Assembly (NCBI GenBank): GCA_023397905.1
Contig: JAEWSZ010000207.1
Coordinates: forward strand, 1 to 44,018
Reading direction: 5' to 3'
DNA from: Bacillota bacterium
GTDB taxonomy: Bacteria; Bacillota; Clostridia; Acetivibrionales; DSM-1351
DNA: 44,018 bases
Positions 1 through 7,434 of the stretch are shown here, one piece after another. Below the pieces are notes generated by a model. The model was not told the DNA's origin, ran no database searches, and saw nothing but the letters and a program-made list of their open reading frames with translations. Position 1 is the first letter of the stretch. Every line of letters starts with the position of its first letter. The position numbers and the translations under genes were made by a program.

Positions 1-593
1 TTTGTATACACCTCCACGACCTCGCTGCCCGAAAGGTATCTGGCCATATCGAAATCGTGTATGGTCATATCCAGGAATATGCCTCCTGACACCTTTACAT
101 ATTCAATTGGCGGCGGAGCAGGATCTCTCGAGGTTATTTTTATGATATGAGGCTGGCCTATCTTCCCTTCGGCCACCAGATCATGCACTTTTTTAAAATT
201 GTGGTCAAACCTTCTGTTAAAGCCTATCTGGAACTTGACACCGGCCTTTTTGACCGCATTCAGGGCGGAATGTATCCTGTCAAGATCATAATCAATGGGC
301 TTTTCACAGAAAATATGCTTCCCCGCCGCAGCGGCCTCTATGGTGATCTGCGAATGGGTATCCGTAGAGGAACAGATCATAACGGCGTCTATCTCAGGAT
401 CGTTGAGAATTTCCCTGTAATCCCTGCAGACATTTTTTATGCCCAGACCGTGGGCCCAGTCCTCGATTTTGTCGGCATACAGATCCGAAATCGACTTCAC
501 TTCCACATAATTGATATTATATATAACATTTTCCGCATGAAGCTTGCCTATCCTGCCGGCGCCTATTATGCCGAGCTTGATCTTCTTATTCAT
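1..593 (-). CDS. iolG: Inositol 2-dehydrogenase (Gfo/Idh/MocA family), 3'-truncated by window edge
   Basis: Oxidises myo-inositol to 2-keto-myo-inositol with NAD+, the first step of inositol catabolism. I translated this myself: an ATG at 593 follows a GGAGG box with a 5-base gap, and the frame stays open to base 1 (197 codons seen). It has the N-terminal Rossmann loop GAGRIG (residues 11-16), the family EKP motif (97-99) and a GGIFLDMTIHDFDM stretch near the truncated end, typical of IolG-type enzymes. It is the last visible gene of an operon running iolB, iolD, iolE, iolG, which supports inositol over other Gfo/Idh/MocA substrates. scyllo-Inositol or another cyclitol is possible. The C-terminal half and anything downstream lie outside the window. 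Confidence 0.88.
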   Translation of the reverse strand, partial: MNKKIKLGIIGAGRIGKLHAENVIYNINYVEVKSISDLYADKIEDWAHGLGIKNVCRDYREILNDPEIDAVMICSSTDTHSQITIEAAAAGKHIFCEKPIDYDLDRIHSALNAVKKAGVKFQIGFNRRFDHNFKKVHDLVAEGKIGQPHIIKITSRDPAPPPIEYVKVSGGIFLDMTIHDFDMARYLSGSEVVEVYT

Positions 594-610
594 AAAAATC
601 CTCCATTAGA

Positions 611-1507
611 TTATAGTCCTGTCCTCTCAAAAATGAAAGTCCTTGCCTTCATTGCATATTCAAGCGGATTCGCCTTTGCCGGATCCTGTTCCGCCTCCAC
701 AACAAACCAGCCCTCATATGAATTTTCAGCCAGAATTTTAAACAGGGGATCAAAATTGATAAATCCGTCGCCGGGAACGGTGAAAACGCCGTTTTTCACT
801 GACTTTAAAAAGCTCCAGTTCTCTTTTTCCGCTCTTTCAAGCACATCTTTCCTTATGTCCTTCAGGTGCACATGTTTTATCCGTCGGGCATATTTTTTCA
901 AAACGGCCTCTGCATCCACTCCCGAAAAAGTCAGGTGTCCCGTGTCAAACAGCAGGTACACCAGCCCGGGATCGGTCATATCCATCAGCCTGTCTATTTC
1001 CTCAAAGGTCTGGACACCGGTGCCCATGTGATGATGATAGGTGAGAACCATACCCTTTTCCCCGGCCAGCCTCCCCAGCTCGTTAAGGCCGTAGGCCAGC
1101 TTTTTCCACTCCTCGTCCGTAAAATACGGCTTTCCCCCGAATACCGGCACATCCGCCATTCCCTGAACGCTGCGGCCCTGTTCGGCGGCTCCTATAACTC
1201 TTGCGCCCACCTCGTACAGGAAATCCCTTTGCCTGATGAAGGCGTCCATAGTTTCCCCGAGAGACCCCGTGGTCAGAAATGAGCTGAACCATGCGTTGCA
1301 GATAGTCAGATTGCGCAGTCCCAGGGCTTTTTTCAAAGCCTGAGGGTCCTTGGGGTACTTATTGCCTACCTCGCTTCCAGTAAAACCCGCAAGTGCCATT
1401 TCGCTGACGCACTGTTCAAAGGTGTTTTCTCCCCCCAGCTCAGGCAGGTCGTCATTTGTCCACGCTATAGGCGCAATGCCCAGTTTTACCCTGTCCTTGT
1501 TAAACAT
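611..1507 (-). CDS. iolE: 2-keto-myo-inositol dehydratase
   Basis: A TIM-barrel, metal-dependent enzyme of the AP-endonuclease-2/xylose isomerase-like superfamily. It dehydrates 2-keto-myo-inositol to 3D-(3,5/4)-trihydroxycyclohexane-1,2-dione, the IolD substrate. The 298-residue length is normal for IolE. Family features include the N-terminal LGIAPIAWTNDDLP stretch, the histidine-rich YHHHMGTG loop, and the paired LLFDTGHL and RIKHVHLKD segments that carry metal ligands. The ATG at 1507 has a GGAGG box. It lies between iolD and iolG with gaps of about 20 bases, so it is clearly in one operon. I am confident of the assignment. Confidence 0.93.
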   Translation of the reverse strand: MFNKDRVKLGIAPIAWTNDDLPELGGENTFEQCVSEMALAGFTGSEVGNKYPKDPQALKKALGLRNLTICNAWFSSFLTTGSLGETMDAFIRQRDFLYEVGARVIGAAEQGRSVQGMADVPVFGGKPYFTDEEWKKLAYGLNELGRLAGEKGMVLTYHHHMGTGVQTFEEIDRLMDMTDPGLVYLLFDTGHLTFSGVDAEAVLKKYARRIKHVHLKDIRKDVLERAEKENWSFLKSVKNGVFTVPGDGFINFDPLFKILAENSYEGWFVVEAEQDPAKANPLEYAMKARTFIFERTGL

Positions 1508-1528
1508 ATTTAATCCTCCTGATTAAAA

Positions 1529-3463
1529 TCAATATCTTCTGGCTTTATCTATCTCTTTTTTTAATTTTTCCGTTGAATGCACTATGCTATCTTTAGCGGC
1601 AACCTCCGCATTGCCCACTCTCCACCAGGATTCATAGTCATGAGTCATGGTCTTTGGCAGCACCTTTATATCCAGAAGTGTGGATACGGTCTGCTTTTTG
1701 GAGTCCTCCAGCGCCGCTCTCAATTCCTCTTCATTGCGGACAGTGTACGCTTTGCAGCCATAGCTTTCCGCATTTTTGGCAAAGTCCACCGGCACCAGCT
1801 TTCCGTCAAGTTTTCCGGTTTTGGGATCTCTGAAACGGAATTCCGTCCCGAAGCTTCCCATTCCGTTGCCCATCTGGAGATTGTTTATGCAGCCAAAGGA
1901 CATATTGTCGAAGAGCACCACATTTATTTTTTTGCCCTCCTGTATGGAGGTGGCAAGCTCCGAATGCAGCATCATATATGAGCCGTCGCCTACCATGCTG
2001 TACACTTCCCTGTCCGGCCTGGCAATTTTCACTCCCAGGGCTGCGTTGACCTCATAGCCCATGCAGGAATAACCGTATTCCATGTGATAGGTATGCGGTG
2101 CCTTTGCCCTCCAGAGCCTTTGCATGTCGCCGGGCAGGCTTCCCGAAGAGCCCACTACGATGGCATCTTTGTCCAGCAGTTCATCCAGTATTCCCAGCAC
2201 TCTGGTCTGGGTAAGGTAAGAACCTGTCTGCTCTCCGAACTCCTCTACCACATGGTCTATATGGCCTGCTACTTCGGGTTTAAAACCCTTCCCCGAATAT
2301 TTCAGATTGTACAGCCTTCCGGACTCTTCATCCCACAGTTTTTTCGCATGGGCTATTTCCGTTTTGTAGGAAGACCTGTAATGTATCTGTTCCAAAGCTT
2401 CGCTTAAAGCCTCCAGGCCTTCTTTGGCATCTGCCGCCACTCTGACTCCGTCCATCTTATATGCGTCGAATTCCGCCGCATTTATGTTGATGAATTCCAC
2501 ATCAGGGTTCTGGAACAGCCATTTCGAGGAGGTTGTAAAATCCGTATAGCGGGTGCCCACCCCTATGACCAGATCGGCCTCTTTGGCAATGATATTTGCG
2601 GCAAGGTTTCCCGTGGTGCCGATGCCTCCAAGGTTGAGTTCATGGTTCCACACAATGGCGCTTTTCCCCGCCTGGGTCTCTCCGAAGGGTATGTTGAATT
2701 TTTCGGCAAAGCTCCTGAAGGCTTCCTCCGCTTCCGAGTACCTCACTCCTCCTCCGCAGATCAGCAGGGGTTTCTTTTTAGTTTTCATGACCTTTACCGC
2801 ATCTTTTATCATGTTTTGGGTAGCAGGCCTTCTTTCTATTCTGTGGACCCTTTTTTTGAAAAAGCTCACGGGATAATCATAGGCTTCGCCTTCAACATCC
2901 TGGGGAAGCGCTATGGTAACCGCCCCCGTGTCCGCGGGATCGGTCAGGACGCGCATGGCGTTTATCATTGAGGACATAAGCTGCTCGGGGCGGCTGATGC
3001 GGTCCCAGTACTTGCTGACGGCCTTGAAAGCGTTGTTTGTGGTTATATTCAGATCGTGGAAATGCTCAACCTGCTGAAGCACAGGGTCCGGCTGGCGGAC
3101 CGCATAGGTGTCTCCAGGCAGGAACAGCACAGGTATCCTGTTGGCTGTGGCCGTACCTGCGGCGGTGACCATGTTGGCGGCTCCGGGGCCTATGGAAGAA
3201 GCGCAGGCGTAAATCTGTTTTCTGAGGCTCTGCTTGGCAAAGCCCATTGCCGCATGGGCCATCCCCTGCTCATTCCTCCCCTGGTGGACCAGCAGATCGC
3301 CGGGCGCTTCCTCCAGCGCCTGGCCCAGGCCCAGCACGATACCGTGGCCGAATATGGTAAATACTCCTTTGACAAACTTTTTTTCCTCGCCGTCAAATTC
3401 TATATACTGATTGTCAAGAAACTTCACCAGTGCCTGGGCCATAGTAAGTCTGATTGTTTCCAT
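1529..3463 (-). CDS. iolD: 3D-(3,5/4)-trihydroxycyclohexane-1,2-dione acylhydrolase (ThDP-dependent)
   Basis: Opens the cyclic diketone from IolE to 5-deoxy-D-glucuronate. It is a 644-residue thiamine-diphosphate enzyme of the acetolactate synthase fold, full length for IolD. The N-terminal pyrimidine-binding domain holds the conserved Glu region (LVHQGRNEQGMAHAA, near residues 58-72). The central domain has the GGGVRYS nucleotide-like loop. The C-terminal domain carries the ThDP/Mg motif GDGSYMMLHSEL followed by NVVLFDN. The start is supported by AAGGAGG upstream of the ATG at 3463. It lies between iolB and iolE. The hydrolysis chemistry is known for the family and was not tested here. Confidence 0.94.
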   Translation of the reverse strand: METIRLTMAQALVKFLDNQYIEFDGEEKKFVKGVFTIFGHGIVLGLGQALEEAPGDLLVHQGRNEQGMAHAAMGFAKQSLRKQIYACASSIGPGAANMVTAAGTATANRIPVLFLPGDTYAVRQPDPVLQQVEHFHDLNITTNNAFKAVSKYWDRISRPEQLMSSMINAMRVLTDPADTGAVTIALPQDVEGEAYDYPVSFFKKRVHRIERRPATQNMIKDAVKVMKTKKKPLLICGGGVRYSEAEEAFRSFAEKFNIPFGETQAGKSAIVWNHELNLGGIGTTGNLAANIIAKEADLVIGVGTRYTDFTTSSKWLFQNPDVEFININAAEFDAYKMDGVRVAADAKEGLEALSEALEQIHYRSSYKTEIAHAKKLWDEESGRLYNLKYSGKGFKPEVAGHIDHVVEEFGEQTGSYLTQTRVLGILDELLDKDAIVVGSSGSLPGDMQRLWRAKAPHTYHMEYGYSCMGYEVNAALGVKIARPDREVYSMVGDGSYMMLHSELATSIQEGKKINVVLFDNMSFGCINNLQMGNGMGSFGTEFRFRDPKTGKLDGKLVPVDFAKNAESYGCKAYTVRNEEELRAALEDSKKQTVSTLLDIKVLPKTMTHDYESWWRVGNAEVAAKDSIVHSTEKLKKEIDKARRY

Positions 3464-3507
3464 AATATTTTCCTCCTTCTATTGTGCAAAAAAAGCCTTT
3501 AAAATGC

Positions 3508-4320
3508 CTATAATGTTATGGAGCTGTCACCCTTGTCCGGCCAGAATACGCTGTTTTTATCGGTAACCCATAAGTGCTCGGGTTCAAAGGTAGGGGTTAT
3601 ATACGGATTCCCGTCCAGATGCCTTATCACCCACACATAATACATTGCGTATCCCGGCGCCGTCACCTGTGGATGGCTGGCGTCATTCAATATTTTAACC
3701 GTATCGTTCTTTCCGACTTTCACAACATCATCTCCCAACTGGGCAAACCCATACCCGTTCTTAGGATTGAATTTATAATAATAAATCTCCGGCTGCGGAT
3801 GGTGATGGGGCGGATAGCTGGACCATTTTCCGGGAAAATTTATCACCTCGCCCACAACCAGATTTGACAGAGGAGAATTGGATTTGTCAAATACGGTCCT
3901 CACGATTCTGGTGGAAGCTTCCTTCATGGTTCCAGCACCGCGGTTCTCACTGGCGCATTCCTCCGGAGTATAGAGCTTTGAATCAAAAACCGTGTCATTT
4001 GTGGTTTTTGTCACGCATATTTCAGCTTCTCCGGTTTCCGAGACTATGGTCACCTTTACACCCTTTGGGACGTGCAGGCACCACGGCTCCTGGTCAAAAT
4101 AGGACTTGCGCCCGGCTCTGACCCTGTTTCCCTGCCATTCAAAAGTAACGTCTCCGCTGATGAGCAGGTATGCGCGTTCCTTCTGTTCTTCATTGATTTC
4201 CGTCTTACCCTTCCCGAGCATCAGGATCCCGAAATCCATCATTGTGTTGTTCTCATTTTCATCAATGGCGGTAATGGGATTGTAACCCTGCTTGAAGGGA
4301 GCTTTCTGTCTTATTACCAT
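3508..4320 (-). CDS. iolB: 5-deoxy-glucuronate isomerase
   Basis: Isomerises 5-deoxy-D-glucuronate to 2-deoxy-5-keto-D-gluconate (DKG). The 270-residue double-cupin (KduI/IolB superfamily) protein has the metal-binding region SSYPPHHHPQPEIYYYKF in its second half and the family's AMYYVWVIRHLDGNPY near the C-terminus. The ATG at 4320 follows AAGGTG. Directly upstream in the transcript lies the C-terminal transketolase subunit (17 bases apart). No IolC kinase or IolJ aldolase to use DKG in the classical way is visible, so DKG is probably the branch point where this operon departs from the Bacillus-type pathway. Confidence 0.93.
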   Translation of the reverse strand: MVIRQKAPFKQGYNPITAIDENENNTMMDFGILMLGKGKTEINEEQKERAYLLISGDVTFEWQGNRVRAGRKSYFDQEPWCLHVPKGVKVTIVSETGEAEICVTKTTNDTVFDSKLYTPEECASENRGAGTMKEASTRIVRTVFDKSNSPLSNLVVGEVINFPGKWSSYPPHHHPQPEIYYYKFNPKNGYGFAQLGDDVVKVGKNDTVKILNDASHPQVTAPGYAMYYVWVIRHLDGNPYITPTFEPEHLWVTDKNSVFWPDKGDSSITL

Positions 4321-4336
4321 TTTTTTACACCTTCTT

Positions 4337-5305
4337 TTATATTTTTCTTTTTATTACTTTCCGGATGCTTTTTATTATGTCTTCCGAGGTCATTTCAAAT
4401 CTTTCCTTCAGATAGTCCACCGGCCCCACTTCTCCGAACAGGTCCTTAACTCCCACTCTTTCCAGCGGCACCGGAAGGTTTTCCGCCAGCACTTCCGAAA
4501 CTGCCGACCCCAGCCCGTTAATTATGCTGTGGTTCTCAGCCGTCACTATGGCTCCGGTTTCCCTCGCGCATTTGATGACTAACTCCCGGTCAATGGGCTT
4601 TAGTGTGAATATATTTACAACTCTGACCGAAATGCCTTCGTTCCCGAGCTTTTCAGCCGCGTCCAGGGCTTCGTTCACCATTATCCCCGTGGCTATTACG
4701 GTCACATCCCGGCCTTCTTTGAGCTGAACACCTTTTCCTATTTCAAAGCTTGAACCCTTTTCGTAAACTTTCACCGCATTCTTTCTCAGAAGGCGGATGT
4801 AAAATACCCCGTACAGGTCCATGGTCTGCCGCACCAAATCTTCAAGCATGGCAGAATCCACGGGCTCCAGTATGGTGATCCCTGGAATGTTCCTCATGAT
4901 GCCCATATCCTCAAAAGGCATGTGGGTGCCTCCGTTGAAGGCGGCGGTTATTCCCGGGTCGCTGCCAACTATTCTGACATTGAGCTTTGCATAGCCGCAG
5001 GAGAGAAATACCTGGTCAAAGCACCTTCTGCTGGCAAAGGGCGCAAAGCTGTGGGCAAAGGGGATCTTTCCCGTAGCCGACAATCCGGCGGCGACCCCAA
5101 CCATATTTGCTTCCTGTATCCCGGCATTGATGAACCTGTCCGGAAACGCTTTTGCAAAGGGCGTCATCCCCATGGATTTTGAGAGGTCGGCGTCCAGTGC
5201 CACCAGGCGGCTGTCTCCGGCCGCTATTTCCATCAGTGTATTGCAGTAGGTATCACGCATTGCCAATTCATCTTCCACCCGTTGTTTCGCAATCACAGCC
5301 TTCAT
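4337..5305 (-). CDS. Split transketolase, C-terminal subunit (pyrimidine-binding and C-terminal domains)
   Basis: A 322-residue beta-type subunit of a two-gene transketolase, partner of the gene just upstream. It has the catalytic Glu of the pyrimidine domain (GIQEANMVGVAAG, Glu65), the FASRRCFDQV helix, the THM loop (His128) and a C-terminal domain with EVGPVDYL. Its ATG overlaps the tktN stop (ATGA), implying translational coupling. By eye against remembered transketolase motifs, the loop usually reading T-H-A/D-x-I-x-x-G-E-D-G reads S-D-P-G-I-T-A-A-F-N-G here. Asp116 thus sits where a donor-phosphate-contacting His (yeast His469) is normal. With its iol neighbours, this suggests a non-phosphorylated donor such as DKG. 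A conventional pentose-phosphate role cannot be excluded. Confidence 0.85.
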   Translation of the reverse strand: MKAVIAKQRVEDELAMRDTYCNTLMEIAAGDSRLVALDADLSKSMGMTPFAKAFPDRFINAGIQEANMVGVAAGLSATGKIPFAHSFAPFASRRCFDQVFLSCGYAKLNVRIVGSDPGITAAFNGGTHMPFEDMGIMRNIPGITILEPVDSAMLEDLVRQTMDLYGVFYIRLLRKNAVKVYEKGSSFEIGKGVQLKEGRDVTVIATGIMVNEALDAAEKLGNEGISVRVVNIFTLKPIDRELVIKCARETGAIVTAENHSIINGLGSAVSEVLAENLPVPLERVGVKDLFGEVGPVDYLKERFEMTSEDIIKSIRKVIKRKI

Positions 5306-6156
5306 GATATCACCGCCTTTTCAAGCTCTTCTTCCAGGCAGGCCACTTCCCTGTCTATGTTCTCCTTCTTGACTATCATGTGGTGATTGTCAAGTATTCC
5401 TTCGGCAAAGCTGCAACCCTTCCCCTTGACGGTGTCCAGTATGATAACAGAAGGACCCCCGCCCATTTTCTTCGCCTTTTCAGCGGCGGTATATACCTGC
5501 GCCACATCAGCTCCGTCAACTTCCTGTACGCTCCAGCCAAAGCTCTCAAATTTTGCCCGGATGTCGCCCATGTCATTTATATCCCTTGTATAGCCGTCCA
5601 GTTGCTGCTTGTTGTTATCCACAAAGGCTATGAGATTGTCAAGCTTTCTGTGGGCCGCAAACATCAGGGCTTCCCATACCTGGCCCTCCTGGAGCTCACC
5701 GTCTCCAAGGATGAGATAGGTCCTGCTCTTTCTGCCGTCCATTTTATTTCCCAGCGCCACGCCTACCGCAGTGGAAGCCCCCTGTCCCAGGGAACCGGTG
5801 GTCATGTCTATCCCCGTAGTTTTATTCCTGTCGCAGTGGCTTGGCAGCTTTGTTCCAGGTTTGTTCAGCGTCATAAGCTCCTCCATGGGAAAATACCCCT
5901 TCAGAGCCAGTGCCGCATATACCGCAGGTCCGGCGTGGCCCTTTGAACATACGAGCCAGTCCCGGTCCTCCCACCGTGGATTTTGAGGGTCTATATCCAT
6001 TATCCCTCCGTAAAGCACCGCAAGGGTTTCCACAACCGACATGGCTCCGCCCAGATGCCCGAAACCGAGATTGCCTATTTCTTTCAGGGTCTCTATCCGG
6101 ATTTTCAGGGCAAAGCGCTCCATTTCATTGATTTTTCTCTCATCCAGCATCCGCAT
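5302..6156 (-). CDS. Split transketolase, N-terminal (pyrophosphate-binding) subunit
   Basis: A 284-residue alpha-type subunit binding the diphosphate end of ThDP. Seen are KGHAGPAVYAAL, the SLGQGAS loop, and the ThDP/Mg motif GDGELQEGQVWEA ending in NNKQQLDG (about residues 150-185). It is the usual size for the N-half of split transketolases. The frame also has an ATG at 6168, but only the ATG at 6156 has a well placed GGAG box (6-base gap), so I use that. It begins 15 bases after pgk stops and overlaps tktC by 4 bases. A split transketolase acting on a non-phosphorylated acid sugar has a precedent: SqwGH acts on 6-deoxy-6-sulfofructose in clostridia. Confidence 0.86.
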   Translation of the reverse strand: MRMLDERKINEMERFALKIRIETLKEIGNLGFGHLGGAMSVVETLAVLYGGIMDIDPQNPRWEDRDWLVCSKGHAGPAVYAALALKGYFPMEELMTLNKPGTKLPSHCDRNKTTGIDMTTGSLGQGASTAVGVALGNKMDGRKSRTYLILGDGELQEGQVWEALMFAAHRKLDNLIAFVDNNKQQLDGYTRDINDMGDIRAKFESFGWSVQEVDGADVAQVYTAAEKAKKMGGGPSVIILDTVKGKGCSFAEGILDNHHMIVKKENIDREVACLEEELEKAVIS

Positions 6157-6171
6157 TACCTTCTCCATAAA

Positions 6172-7434
6172 TCAGATTTTTTTGTCATAGGCCTTTTTCA
6201 TAGCCGCAACCAGAGGGAGTGTCTTTCCCGACAAAAATCTCACCATGGCCCCTCCGGCCGTGCAGACATAGTTTATCCTGTCCGTGTCTATAAATCTCTG
6301 GGCGGCGCTTACGGTATCCCCTCCGCCTATCACCGAATATCCCTTTGCCTCCGCAATAGTGTCCCAGATGGCTTTCGTACCTTTTTCAAAAAGCCTGTTT
6401 TCATAAACTCCCGCAGGGCCGTTGACAAAAATGGTGCCTGCCTCGTTTATGACCTTTTTGTATGCTTCTATGGTCTTTCCCCCAATGTCCAGAAACATCT
6501 CTTCCACCGGAAGTTTTTCAATATCCGTCTCTTGTCTTTCACCGTTTTTTTCATAGGCCAGATCCACGGGCGCCAGGATTTTTCCCGGATAGTCCCTCAA
6601 ATACTCCCTGGCCGGTTCAATAAACACATCCAACGATCTGGCTTTCAGAAATTCAGCATTCTTTCCTCCCAGGTCATAACCTGCGGCCATGAGCATTATA
6701 TGGCCTGTGACGCCGCAGGTGAGTATTTTGTCGGCGGTGCCGTTCTTCAGCACCTGCTTCATCATGCCGAAGGCATCGGATATTTTGAGTCCTCCCAGAA
6801 CAAAAATGGCAGGTCTGTCCGGACATTCCATGACCTTTGTCAGCGCATTGATCTCATCCATCAGAAGCTTTCCGCCGGCAGTGGGCAGTATCTCTTGGAA
6901 GGCAACCATTGACGGTGCGTTTCTGTGGGCGGCGGCAAATGCGTCATTGACATAATAGTCCATCAAGGGAGCCAGCCTGCGCACCAGAAAGGTATCCAGC
7001 ATCTCGTGAGCCTCGAGCTTTACGGCGTTCTCAAAGGTGGACACCTCTTCTGTCAGGTATCTCAGATTTCCCAGCAGGACCGCCTCTCCCGGCTTCAGGT
7101 TCTTTACAGCCTCTATGGCAGCAGGTCCGGCGACATCGTCTATATATCCCACATGGATTCCGAGCCTTTCGGACAATTTTTCGGCGTGCTCCCCCATGGG
7201 GATCAGGTTCTGATAGTCCAGGGTGTCGCCCTGATGGGCTATTATGGCAAGCTTTGCCTTGCTGTCCAGAAGGTGTCTGATAGTTGGAATGCTCATATTT
7301 ATTCTGTTTTCACTGATTATCTTTTTTGTGGCCATATCAATGGGTGAATTTATATCAACCCTCAGCAATACCGTTTTGCCGGTGTAGTCGAAATCGTCCA
7401 TTGATCTGATGCCGCTCAGTTTTCCTATTTCCAT
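6172..7434 (-). CDS. Archaeal-type phosphoglycerate kinase homologue, probably altered acyl-phosphate substrate
   Basis: A 420-residue PGK-fold acyl-phosphate:ADP phosphotransferase. The sequence resembles archaeal PGKs (RVDINSPID, AHQG, GPAAIEAV, NDAFAAAHRNAPS) more than bacterial ones. Retained basic and polar substrate residues are Asp27, Asn29, Arg44, His67, Arg125 and Arg171. The nucleotide-side GGLKISD lysine and the GGGDTVSA loop are also present. The striking change is HLGRP/HQGRP to HQGDT: Asp70 replaces the Arg (Arg65 in mammalian PGK) that helps hold the 3-phosphate of 3-phosphoglycerate. The ENxRF motif reads GNLRY. It overlaps gap by 10 bases. I infer that it makes ATP from a malyl-phosphate-like acyl phosphate. 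Ordinary PGK activity is the alternative. Confidence 0.82.
   Translation of the reverse strand: MEIGKLSGIRSMDDFDYTGKTVLLRVDINSPIDMATKKIISENRINMSIPTIRHLLDSKAKLAIIAHQGDTLDYQNLIPMGEHAEKLSERLGIHVGYIDDVAGPAAIEAVKNLKPGEAVLLGNLRYLTEEVSTFENAVKLEAHEMLDTFLVRRLAPLMDYYVNDAFAAAHRNAPSMVAFQEILPTAGGKLLMDEINALTKVMECPDRPAIFVLGGLKISDAFGMMKQVLKNGTADKILTCGVTGHIMLMAAGYDLGGKNAEFLKARSLDVFIEPAREYLRDYPGKILAPVDLAYEKNGERQETDIEKLPVEEMFLDIGGKTIEAYKKVINEAGTIFVNGPAGVYENRLFEKGTKAIWDTIAEAKGYSVIGGGDTVSAAQRFIDTDRINYVCTAGGAMVRFLSGKTLPLVAAMKKAYDKKI

Noticed and set aside
147..1031. Plus-strand open frame of 294 codons
   Set aside because: It is antisense to iolG and iolE, whose family motifs, ribosome binding sites and operon spacing are clear. 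The translated product has no recognisable domain.
5380..5946. Plus-strand open frame of 188 codons opposite the transketolase subunit
   Set aside because: A shadow of the GC-biased third positions of tktN, with no ribosome binding site and no protein-like motifs.
4337..6156. 1-deoxy-xylulose-5-phosphate synthase or pyruvate dehydrogenase E1
   Set aside because: The two-gene split, sizes of 284 and 322 residues and the GDGELQEGQ motif fit split transketolase better than DXS or E1 subunits.
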